6,038 nt of DNA from Desulfobacteraceae bacterium (GTDB lineage: Bacteria; Desulfobacterota; Desulfobacteria; Desulfobacterales; JAUWMJ01): the NCBI GenBank assembly GCA_030612225.1, contig JAUWOH010000210.1:1-6038 (forward strand). The letters are read 5' to 3'. This document shows positions 1-5,865 of this stretch, piece after piece. The translations under genes and the position numbers were made by a program. The notes under the pieces are model-generated. The model did not search any database. It had not been told where the DNA came from and saw nothing but the letters and a program-made list of their open reading frames with translations. Numbering within the stretch: the stretch's first letter is position 1; every line of letters begins with the position of its first letter.

Positions 1-1
1 G

Positions 2-175
2 ATTTATCGTGGTCAGATTCTTCAGGAAAATAAAAAAATCGAGGTTGAAGCTGTAGTGACCAAAATCTCCGACAAACCGAATCCTGAAATTTTTGCAAAT
101 GGATACTTGAAAGTTGATGGACTTTATATATATAAGATGGAAAATTTTGGTTTTAGACTTGTTCCGGTAAAGTAG
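2..175 (+). CDS. C-terminal end of a FabA/PfaC-like dehydratase domain, probably of a PUFA/polyketide synthase (5' end outside window)
   Basis: An open frame enters from the window edge and ends at TAG 173-175, giving 57 residues. It opens with a YRGQ motif (residues 2-5), continues through a charged strand (ENKKIEVEAVVTKI), and ends with VDGLYIYKMENFGFRL. From memory of the family, a YRGQ strand followed by 'xDGLxIYxM/V' and a final hydrophobic strand is the end of the double hot-dog dehydratase domains of PfaC-type polyunsaturated fatty acid synthases and related polyketide synthases. These domains dehydrate 3-hydroxyacyl-ACP. No catalytic residues fall in the visible part, so activity and total domain order cannot be judged. 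The gene lies 309 bp upstream of oleA on the same strand. A stand-alone FabA/FabZ-like dehydratase is an alternative. Confidence 0.6.
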   Translation: MYRGQILQENKKIEVEAVVTKISDKPNPEIFANGYLKVDGLYIYKMENFGFRLVPVK

Positions 176-193
176 GCATTTAGCGACATCATA

Positions 194-211
194 TCGACAA
201 TTTATTGTCGA
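194..211. other. Perfect 18-bp palindrome after the upstream gene; possible weak terminator or operator
   Basis: TCGACAAT, two T bases and ATTGTCGA form an 8-bp inverted repeat 18 bp after the TAG stop of the dehydratase gene. As RNA it would be a small hairpin with a 7-bp stem and a 4-nt loop. No U-run follows, so a classical intrinsic terminator is not supported. It could be a weak terminator, an mRNA 3' end stabiliser or a protein-binding palindrome. Confidence 0.25.
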
Positions 212-247
212 CCTCAGCCAGCATGTTGTTTTACGTTGAAAAATGAT

Positions 248-448
248 GTTACGAGTTACGAATCAATGCTGTTAACCTAAGCAAACTTTCAATTAATTTA
301 TGAATATCGAATATCGAACAAGAAATATCGAACCGCAGAAGTAAGGAAAAACACTTCGATATTCGACATTCCTTGTTCGGTGTTCTGCAGTTCAATAATC
401 AATAATCGTTTAAGTTATTGGCATTGTGTTACGAGTTGATAGTTGCAA
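248..448 (+). repeat. Composite repeat element: R1 copy 1 (309-430) with flanking GTTACGA heptamers; fills the gap before oleA
   Basis: The core 309-430 aligns without gaps to 1584-1705 (R1 copy 2), with 115 of 122 bases identical by hand count. Inside it, 316-332 pairs with 362-378 (17 positions, two A-C mismatches), and 330-340 pairs with 383-393 (11 positions, one mismatch). The second pairing crosses the first, so the two are alternative or form a pseudoknot. The core is bracketed by 7-bp units, two GTTACGA at 248-261 and GTTACGA, GTTGATA, GTTGCAA at 428-448. No protein is encoded. The rest of the 176-484 stretch shows only the 194-211 palindrome and the promoter-like region before oleA. 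No transposase is nearby; a MITE-like or REP-like mobile repeat is the likeliest class. Confidence 0.75.
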
Positions 449-463
449 TCAGCAATTGATAAT
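436..463 (+). promoter_or_regulatory. Putative sigma70-type promoter of oleA
   Basis: TTGATA (436-441) is separated by 16 bp from GATAAT (458-463); each hexamer is one base from consensus. A start near position 470 would leave a leader of only about 15 nt before the oleA ATG, which still includes the AAGG ribosome-binding site. The -35 hexamer lies inside one of the 7-bp repeat units, so the repeat may have supplied part of the promoter. AT-rich spacers often give chance matches, so this is a prediction only. Confidence 0.35.
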
Positions 464-471
464 AATCAATT
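454..471. promoter_or_regulatory. Palindromic possible operator overlapping the oleA -10 region
   Basis: AATTGAT (454-460) and ATCAATT (465-471) are a perfect 7-bp inverted repeat separated by AATA. The site covers the predicted -10 hexamer and ends 13 bp before the oleA ATG, where a bound dimeric regulator would block initiation. No regulator gene is visible, and AT-rich palindromes arise easily by chance. Confidence 0.3.
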
Positions 472-484
472 TCTTTAAGGTTTT

Positions 485-1525
485 ATGCTTTACTCTAAAG
501 TTTATATTGATGCATTCGGTTATGAATTGGCCCCAAACGTGGTAACGTCGGATGATCTTGAAAAGCGGCTTGAACCACTTTATGAGGCACTTCATTTTCA
601 AAAAGGGCAGCTTGAAGCGCTAACCGGAATCCGTGAACGCCGGTTCTGGGATCCTGGATACAAAATGTACAAAGGCGCAGTAAAGGCCGGGAAAAAAGCC
701 ATTGAAAATTCGGGTATTGCCCCTGAATCTATCGGAATGCTTATTTATGGAGGCGTATGCAGAGACAACCTGGAACCTGCAACGGCATGTGCAGTATCTC
801 ATGGTCTGGGTCTTGGATCTGAAACCCAGATTTATGATATTTCAAACGCATGCCTGGGTATTTTAAACGGTATGGTCCAGATAGCCAATGCAATTGAGCT
901 CGGACATATCAGAGCAGGGCTTGTTGTATCCTGTGAGTCTGCGCGCCAAATCGTGGACATCACTATTGATCGCCTCCTTACAGCAAAAAATATGGAAGTT
1001 TTTAAAAAAACCGTGGCAACACTAACGGGCGGGTCAGGTGCGGTAGCTGTGCTACTTACTGATATATCCCTTTCTGATAAAGGACACCGTCTGCTTGCCG
1101 GTGTTATAAGAAGTGCTGCAGAACATTATAAACTCTGCCGCTGGGGACCGGATACGGAGATTACTTCGAACAGCACCCAGATTATGGAGACGGATTCTGT
1201 GGGTGTGTTGCAAAACGGCGTTAAGCTGGGTATAGAAACGTTTAATGCTTTTAAAGATGAACTTTCATGGCCAAATAATAAGCCGGATAAAATCATATGC
1301 CATCAGGTAGGAGCAACTCACCAAAATACTATCCTTGAATCTATCGGAATTGATAAAGAAAAGGATTTCACCACATTTAAGTATCTTGGAAACATAGGAA
1401 CCGTATCTCTTCCGATTACCGCTGCCATTGCATCAGAACGCGAATTTCTTATTAAAAATGATCTGGTCGGATTTTTAGGAATCGGCAGCGGTTTGAATTG
1501 CCTTATGCTTGGAATAGAGTGGTAA
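485..1525 (+). CDS. oleA: OleA, long-chain acyl-CoA head-to-head condensing enzyme (thiolase superfamily, KAS III-like)
   Basis: The enzyme catalyses non-decarboxylative Claisen condensation of two fatty acyl-CoAs to a 2-alkyl-3-ketoacid, the first step of olefin synthesis. The 346-residue protein matches the usual OleA length. Key residues are visible: Glu97 in RDNLEPAT (catalytic base; the 26-residue distance to the cysteine equals that of Xanthomonas Glu117/Cys143), nucleophile Cys123 in SNACLG, His273 in CHQVGATHQ and Asn303 in LGNIGTVS, with a C-terminal GIGSGLNC motif typical of OleA. The Cys-His-Asn triad and GVCRDNLEP distinguish it from FabH in general. The start is supported by AAGG at 477-480, although only 4 nt from ATG, and by the N-terminus MLYSKVYI matching the family pattern. 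It is the first gene of the ole set, with a 304-bp repeat-filled gap before oleB. All catalytic residues are present and the frame is intact. Confidence 0.93.
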   Translation: MLYSKVYIDAFGYELAPNVVTSDDLEKRLEPLYEALHFQKGQLEALTGIRERRFWDPGYKMYKGAVKAGKKAIENSGIAPESIGMLIYGGVCRDNLEPATACAVSHGLGLGSETQIYDISNACLGILNGMVQIANAIELGHIRAGLVVSCESARQIVDITIDRLLTAKNMEVFKKTVATLTGGSGAVAVLLTDISLSDKGHRLLAGVIRSAAEHYKLCRWGPDTEITSNSTQIMETDSVGVLQNGVKLGIETFNAFKDELSWPNNKPDKIICHQVGATHQNTILESIGIDKEKDFTTFKYLGNIGTVSLPITAAIASEREFLIKNDLVGFLGIGSGLNCLMLGIEW

Positions 1526-1527
1526 GG

Positions 1528-1797
1528 GTTGTGGGGTGCGAGTTGCGAGGTGCGAGTTGCGTGGTACGAGAGAAAGGTGTTTTGAATATCGAACAAGGAA
1601 TATCGAACCGCAGAAGTAAGGAAAAACACTTCGAAATTCGATATTCCTTGTTCGGTGTTCTGCGGTTCAATAATCAATAATCGCTTAAGTTAATGGCATT
1701 GGGTTCCGTGTTGCTGTTTGCGAGGTACTGGTTGCGGGGTACGGGTTATAAAAAGGAATTATTTCCGATTAGCAACACGCAACTCGTAACTCGCAAC
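1528..1797 (+). repeat. Composite repeat element: R1 copy 2 (1584-1705) between heptamer arrays; fills the oleA-oleB gap
   Basis: Starting 2 bp after the oleA stop are six head-to-tail 7-bp units (1528-1569; consensus GKTRCGA, e.g. GTTGCGA and GGTGCGA). Then comes R1 copy 2 (1584-1705). Six more units follow at 1703-1744 in the same orientation, then about four units inverted at 1771-1797 (GTTGCGA, GTTACGA, GTTGCGT read on the - strand). Segments 1717-1743 and 1771-1797 can pair at 19 of 27 positions. In the core, 1591-1607 pairs perfectly with 1637-1653 (17 bp) and 1605-1615 with 1658-1668 (11 bp); these pairings cross. A small stem GAAGT/ACTTC (1613-1617/1628-1632) can nest in the first loop. 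The whole 1526-1829 spacer is essentially this element; short open frames across it are judged not to be genes. Confidence 0.8.
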
Positions 1798-1829
1798 ATG
1801 ACGTAGCTAAACACATAGATTCTTTATCG

Positions 1830-2729
1830 ATGATAAAAAGAAAACCTATAGATACTTCCAGGTTCCGCCATCTTTATCCATTTAAGTCAAATTACATGGA
1901 CTTAAATGGACTGAAATACCATTATCTTGACGAAGGGACAGGCGACCCTGTTATAATGCTTCATGGGAATCCGACATGGTCTTTCTATTACCGCTCTTTG
2001 ATAAATAAATTATCCCCCGACTATCGCATTATAGTTCCGGATCATATCGGTTGCGGCCTTTCTGACAAACCCGACCAAAAGAGATATGACTACAGGCTTA
2101 AAAGCAGAGTGGATGATCTTGAGGCTCTCGCAGAACATTTAAATTTAAAGCAGAATATTTCTCTTGTCGTTCACGACTGGGGAGGAATGATCGGGATGGC
2201 TTTTGCCTTGAGGCATCGAAAAATAATCGACCGAATTGTCATAATGAATACGGCTGCATTTCTGCCCTCTGAAAATAAAAATATGCCCTTACGGTTATGG
2301 ATAGTCCGAAACATAAAGCCGCTCGCTGCTGTTGCAGTTCTTGGCTTTAACCTTTTTTCCTTTAGCGCTCTTTTTTTGGCATCTCACAAGGGGCTCTCCA
2401 AAGAAGTCCGAATAGGCTTGACAGCTCCGTATAATAGCTGGAAAAACAGAATCGCAACATTAAAATTTGTTCAGGATATTCCTGTAAGACAAAAAGATCA
2501 TAGTTACCAGTTGGTCAGGAACATCGATAATAATCTTCACAAAATTAAAGACATCCCCATGCTGATATGCTGGGGCGAACACGACTTTGTTTTTGATAAT
2601 GACTATCTTGAGCAATGGCAGCGCCGTTTTCCGAAAGCCAAAGTCCATACTTTCTCAAATGCAGGCCACTATGTTCTTGAAGATGCACAGGATCAGATTT
2701 GCACTCTTGTTGGGAATTTTTTAAAGTAA
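1830..2729 (+). CDS. oleB: OleB, alpha/beta-hydrolase beta-lactone decarboxylase (haloalkane dehalogenase-like)
   Basis: OleB removes CO2 from the cis-beta-lactone made by OleC, giving the cis-olefin in the final step. The 299-residue protein has the haloalkane-dehalogenase-like order: HGNPTW (45-50, oxyanion/stabilising Asn47), nucleophile Asp116 in VHDWGG, a cap region with a hydrophobic stretch around 154-185, acidic residue Asp252 in CWGEHDFVF, and His280 in AGHYVLED. The N-terminal YPFKSNYMDLNGLKYHYLDEG is the family's usual lead-in, supporting ATG 1830, but no clear Shine-Dalgarno precedes it (TTCTTTATCG). oleB and oleC are separate genes here, not fused as in some actinobacteria. Sequence alone would also allow a true haloalkane dehalogenase; the ole neighbours decide the call. 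Confidence 0.9.
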   Translation: MIKRKPIDTSRFRHLYPFKSNYMDLNGLKYHYLDEGTGDPVIMLHGNPTWSFYYRSLINKLSPDYRIIVPDHIGCGLSDKPDQKRYDYRLKSRVDDLEALAEHLNLKQNISLVVHDWGGMIGMAFALRHRKIIDRIVIMNTAAFLPSENKNMPLRLWIVRNIKPLAAVAVLGFNLFSFSALFLASHKGLSKEVRIGLTAPYNSWKNRIATLKFVQDIPVRQKDHSYQLVRNIDNNLHKIKDIPMLICWGEHDFVFDNDYLEQWQRRFPKAKVHTFSNAGHYVLEDAQDQICTLVGNFLK

Positions 2730-2730
2730 A

Positions 2731-2784
2731 TATCCGAGTCCAAAGGGCTTGGCTTTGATTACCCCTGAAAGGGGTTGTCGGATA
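2731..2784 (+). other. Possible three-way-junction RNA fold directly after the oleB stop
   Basis: An outer 7-bp stem TATCCGA/TCGGATA (2731-2737/2778-2784) encloses two hairpins: CAAAG/CTTTG (2741-2745/2753-2757) and ACCCCT/AGGGGT with a GAA loop (2761-2766/2770-2775). It starts at the second base after TAA. No U-tract follows, so it is not a standard intrinsic terminator. It could be an mRNA 3'-end or processing structure, or the edge of the repeat element that follows. Confidence 0.35.
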
Positions 2785-2790
2785 CACCAG

Positions 2791-2964
2791 GTTTAAAGTG
2801 ACTAAAGTGCCTAAAGTGAACTAAAGTGTCTAAAGTTAAGGAATTCTGTCTATTTTATTTTTATAAAAAGATGGCTTGCCGGGGCGTAGCCAAAGGCGAA
2901 GACTGGAGCAGAGCGACACAATAACTTTAGGCACTTTAGTCACTTTAGTTCACTTTAGGCACTC
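2791..2964. repeat. Inverted pair of CTAAAGTG arrays around an 83-bp centre; fills most of the oleB-oleC gap
   Basis: The left arm 2791-2838 is five 9-10-bp units with core CTAAAGTG (for example 2802-2810, 2811-2820, 2821-2829, with a final CTAAAGTTA at 2830-2838). The right arm 2922-2964 carries the same units inverted (TAACTTTAG, GCACTTTAG, TCACTTTAG, TTCACTTTAG, then a partial one). The innermost units TCTAAAGTTA and TAACTTTAGG match, so the arms can form a long imperfect hairpin or slide in register. The centre 2839-2921 has an AT-rich half and a GC-richer half including CGTAGCCAAAGGCGAAGACTGG. No protein is encoded. It looks like a non-autonomous repeat element; its family is not identified. 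The flanking 2965-3103 shows nothing else I can support. Confidence 0.75.
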
Positions 2965-3103
2965 TTCAGCCACTCTTTAAGATTTACTAAGGCATAGCGA
3001 AACACCTCTGATCCGGCCCAATGATAACATTATTTTGAAATGCGTTGCACTGTCTGATTTACCTTGCATCCTCTATCGCATATCCTGTAACGTGTATATC
3101 GAA

Positions 3104-4759
3104 ATGAAAAATAACAACACCATAAATATTTCCTCTTATTTAAGGCAAATGGCAAAGGAATTCCCCTGTAAAAGAGCTGTAGTCTATCCTGTGGGAAAAG
3201 ATAAATACGGCCGCGTAGCATATACTCATCTTACCTTTCACCAGCTTGATAAAGAGTCTGACCGCCTGGCACAAAGCCTTGAAAGGGCTGGAATCGGGCG
3301 CGGTATCAGGACTGTTTTAATGGTGAAACCAAGCCTGGACTTTTTTGTTATAATATTTGCTCTTTTTAAGACAGGTGCGGTACCTGTTGTCGTAGATCCC
3401 GGAATGGGACTAAAGCGCATGATAGGATGCCTCAAAGAAAGCCGGCCCCAGGGGTTTATTGGAATCTCCCTTGCCCACGTAGTGAGAATCCTTTTTCCGG
3501 CTTTTTTTAAAACAGTAAAAATATGGGTAACAGTTGGACGTCGATGGTTCTGGGGGGGGCATACTTATAAAAAACTCATTCAAAAACCATGGGAACCTTA
3601 TCCTGTCAGTAAAACATTGAAAAAAGATACAGCCGCTATTTTGTTTACAACAGGAAGCACAGGTCCTGCCAAAGGAGCAGTATATACCCACGGAAACTTT
3701 GACGCCCAGCTTCGGCAAATTAAAACCCATTTAGGCATATCCTCCGATGAAATCGATCTTTCCACATTTCCCCTTTTTGCTCTCTTCTGGCCTGCCCTTG
3801 GAATTACATCCGTCATACCGGATATGGATCCTACAAAACCCGCACTTGTTGACCCAAAAAAGATTATCGATACAATAACGGATCAAGAAATAACAAGTAT
3901 GTTTGCCTCACCTGCTTTGCTTAACCGTGTGGGCAAATACGGTAAAGATAAGGGAATAAAGCTACCTTCCTTAAAAAGGGTTATTTCTGCAGGAGCGCCT
4001 GTAGCGCCTTCCAATATTAAACAGTTTTCCTCCATGCTTTGTGACGGTGCCGAAATCCACACTCCCTACGGTGCCACCGAAGCTGTGCCGATCATATCTA
4101 TTGGCAGCAACGAAATACTTAATGAAACAAAGGACTTAACCGAAAAGGGGTATGGAAACTGCGTCGGCTATCCGATAAATAATATAGAAATTCGCCTTAT
4201 TAAAATCACCGATACTCCCATTGAAAAATGGTCTGATGACCTTATTGTCAAAGATGGTGAAATGGGTGAAATAACTGTAAAGGGTGATCTTGTAACCAGG
4301 CAGTATTTTGAAAAACCGGATGCGGATTTGTTGGCCAAAATCAAGCAGGGAAATGAAATCTGGCACAGGATGGGAGATCTCGGCTGGCGCGATAAAAAAG
4401 GCAGAATCTGGTTCTGCGGCAGAAAAAGCCACCGCGTGATAACCGAAAATGGTACACTTTTTACTATCCCATGTGAAGCGATTTTTAATGCCCATCCAAA
4501 AGTATTCAGAAGCGCCCTTGTTGGTGTCGGCCCTCAAAAAAACAAAAAACCGTTAATCTGTATTGAACTGATTGATGGAGACAACAAGATATATAAAAAG
4601 GATCTTAGGTCAGAGCTTCTTGAAATTGCGAAGCAAAGTGAACTTACAAAAAATATTGAAACTGTGCTGTACCACAAGGGTTTTCCTGTAGACATAAGAC
4701 ATAATTCAAAAATTTTCCGCGAAAAACTGGCAATATGGGCTGAAAAAAAGCTACGATAA
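3104..4759 (+). CDS. oleC: OleC, ATP-dependent beta-lactone synthetase (ANL adenylate-forming family)
   Basis: OleC adenylates the 2-alkyl-3-hydroxyacid from OleD and closes it to a cis-beta-lactone, the substrate of OleB. From ATG 3104 it is 551 residues, close to the roughly 550 of Xanthomonas OleC. Visible motifs in order: P-loop TTGSTGPAKG (182-191), FALF (225-228), TSVIPDMDPT (235-244), SAGAPV (295-300), YGATE (322-326), MGDLG (423-427), WFCGRK (436-441), and the C-terminal signature FPVDIRHNSKIFREKL (527-542) with candidate catalytic Lys536/Lys541. FALF, PDMDPT and DIRHN are OleC-type rather than general acyl-CoA ligase features. A TTG start at 3035 would add 23 residues unlike the family N-terminus, so 3104 is preferred; neither has a good ribosome-binding site. 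A run of eight G at 3552-3559 lies in frame. oleD follows after 1 bp. Confidence 0.93.
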   Translation: MKNNNTINISSYLRQMAKEFPCKRAVVYPVGKDKYGRVAYTHLTFHQLDKESDRLAQSLERAGIGRGIRTVLMVKPSLDFFVIIFALFKTGAVPVVVDPGMGLKRMIGCLKESRPQGFIGISLAHVVRILFPAFFKTVKIWVTVGRRWFWGGHTYKKLIQKPWEPYPVSKTLKKDTAAILFTTGSTGPAKGAVYTHGNFDAQLRQIKTHLGISSDEIDLSTFPLFALFWPALGITSVIPDMDPTKPALVDPKKIIDTITDQEITSMFASPALLNRVGKYGKDKGIKLPSLKRVISAGAPVAPSNIKQFSSMLCDGAEIHTPYGATEAVPIISIGSNEILNETKDLTEKGYGNCVGYPINNIEIRLIKITDTPIEKWSDDLIVKDGEMGEITVKGDLVTRQYFEKPDADLLAKIKQGNEIWHRMGDLGWRDKKGRIWFCGRKSHRVITENGTLFTIPCEAIFNAHPKVFRSALVGVGPQKNKKPLICIELIDGDNKIYKKDLRSELLEIAKQSELTKNIETVLYHKGFPVDIRHNSKIFREKLAIWAEKKLR

Positions 4760-4760
4760 A

Positions 4761-5762
4761 ATGGCTGCAATAACAAAACAAAATATCCTGGTCACAGGAG
4801 GTGGTGGTTTTTTAGGCAAAGCTATTGTCACAAGGCTTGTAGAAGCTGGTGAAAATGTCCGAAGCTTCTCCCGTAACTTTTATCCCGAACTTAAATCAAT
4901 GGGAGTGGATCAAATCCAGGGCGACATCGGTGATAATTCAGCGATAATAAAAGCTTGCAATGGAATTCAAACTGTCTTTCACGTTGCAGCAAAACCTCCA
5001 CCATGGGGGAACTATGCGGACTATTACCGAACTAACGTGGTGGGAACCCAAAACGTTATCGATGCCTGTAATAGTCAGAAAGTTTCAAAGCTCGTGTACA
5101 CAAGTACGCCAACTGTAGTCTTTAATGGTACCGATATAGAGGGTGTAGACGAATCCTTTCCCTACCCTGCCAGGTATGCCACCCCCTATTCAAAAACCAA
5201 GGCGCTTGCCGAACAAAAAGTTGTCAAGAGCTCAAGTGGCAACCTTAGAACAATTATATTGAGACCACATGAAATTTGGGGTCCGGGTGATAATCACATT
5301 GCTCCGCGGCTTATTGCGAGGGCAAAACGACTTAAAAGAATTGGTAATGGCAAAAATCTTATAGACACTACCTATATCGATAATGCGGTAGATGCCCACC
5401 TTCTGGCCTCTGAAAAATTGGAAGAAAACCCTGCCATTTCTGGAAAGATTTATTTCATCAGCCAGGGTGAACCTGTTCTGGCATGGGACATGATCAACGC
5501 CTTTTTAAAGGCGGCAGGTTTGGGTCCTGTAAAAGGGTCGGTACCTTACAGAATAGCATGGCTGACAGGAGCCTTCCTTGAGATTGTGTATAAAATATTT
5601 CGTTTATCCGGTGAACCGTATATTACCCGCTTTATGGCTTATGCCGTTGCAAGAACCCACTGGTTTGATATCAGTGCGGCAAAAAGAGACCTTGGATACT
5701 CTCCGCGTGTTTCCATGGAAGAAGGTCTCAGACTACTTGAAGATTGGTTAAAAAAAACGTAA
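4761..5762 (+). CDS. oleD: OleD, NAD(P)H-dependent 2-alkyl-3-ketoacid reductase (extended short-chain dehydrogenase)
   Basis: OleD reduces the ketoacid released by OleA to the 2-alkyl-3-hydroxyacid used by OleC. The 333-residue protein has the extended SDR fold: dinucleotide-binding TGGGGFLG (12-19), GDIGD (54-58), HVAA (74-77), catalytic Ser/Thr region YTSTPTVVF (113-121), catalytic Tyr143 and Lys147 in YSKTK, and RPHEIWGPGD (168-177), followed by a substrate-binding C-terminal part. Related 3-beta-hydroxysteroid dehydrogenase/epimerase proteins look alike; the position after oleC fixes the role. The ATG lies 1 bp after the oleC stop without a strong Shine-Dalgarno, suggesting translation coupled to oleC. 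OleB, OleC and OleD are known to form a large assembly in Xanthomonas, so co-expression fits. The stop codon sits inside the left arm of a 107-bp palindrome. Confidence 0.93.
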   Translation: MAAITKQNILVTGGGGFLGKAIVTRLVEAGENVRSFSRNFYPELKSMGVDQIQGDIGDNSAIIKACNGIQTVFHVAAKPPPWGNYADYYRTNVVGTQNVIDACNSQKVSKLVYTSTPTVVFNGTDIEGVDESFPYPARYATPYSKTKALAEQKVVKSSSGNLRTIILRPHEIWGPGDNHIAPRLIARAKRLKRIGNGKNLIDTTYIDNAVDAHLLASEKLEENPAISGKIYFISQGEPVLAWDMINAFLKAAGLGPVKGSVPYRIAWLTGAFLEIVYKIFRLSGEPYITRFMAYAVARTHWFDISAAKRDLGYSPRVSMEEGLRLLEDWLKKT

Positions 5763-5865
5763 GCGTACACAGACACTGCACCTGCACCTGATCAGGGCAA
5801 CCAGCATAGCAGACTATAGCTGGTCGCCCTGATCACCCACATATGCAGCACCTGTGAACGCTTAC
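5759..5865 (-). repeat. 107-bp imperfect palindrome over the oleD stop; possible terminator, repeat element or bottom-strand RNA
   Basis: Arms 5759-5805 and 5819-5865 pair without gaps at 36 of 47 positions around a 13-nt loop (5806-5818). The two best blocks are the ends (GTAAGCG...CGCTTAC) and the inner TGATCAGGGC / GCCCTGATCA. On the + strand the 11 misfits are A-C, C-A, C-C, C-T or A-A. Read on the - strand, seven of them become G-U wobbles, giving 43 of 47 possible pairs. It could end the ole transcript, but no U-run follows directly (TTTTTG appears only at 5884-5889). It lacks the AAC/GTT core sites of an integron attC. Strand is given as - only because folding favours it. Confidence 0.6.

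Noticed and set aside
1318..1677. Minus-strand open frame (119 aa) over the oleA 3' end and R1 copy 2
   Set aside because: It is antisense to the well-supported oleA and its remainder is repeat sequence, so it is a shadow frame.
1498..1680. Small + strand open frame (60 aa) running from the oleA end into R1 copy 2
   Set aside because: It overlaps oleA in another frame and its residues are a translation of the heptamer array and R1 stem sequence; no ribosome-binding site and no independent domain.
1830..2729. oleB as a true haloalkane dehalogenase
   Set aside because: Motifs alone would allow it, but the position between oleA and oleC and the OleB-type N-terminus favour beta-lactone decarboxylase.
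2791..2964. CRISPR array
   Set aside because: Units are only 9-10 bp with 1-2 bp between cores and occur in both orientations; there are no spacers and no cas genes.
3035..3103. Longer OleC start at TTG 3035
   Set aside because: The extra 23 residues do not resemble the OleC N-terminus, there is no ribosome-binding site, and ATG 3104 gives the usual family length.
4136..4776. Minus-strand open frames of 80-133 aa under oleC
   Set aside because: They lie wholly antisense to oleC coding sequence with clear family motifs, and have no recognisable domains.
5759..5865. Integron attC site
   Set aside because: Length and imperfect palindrome fit loosely, but the ends are GTAAGCG/CGCTTAC rather than the RYYYAAC/GTTRRRY cores, and there is no cassette array.
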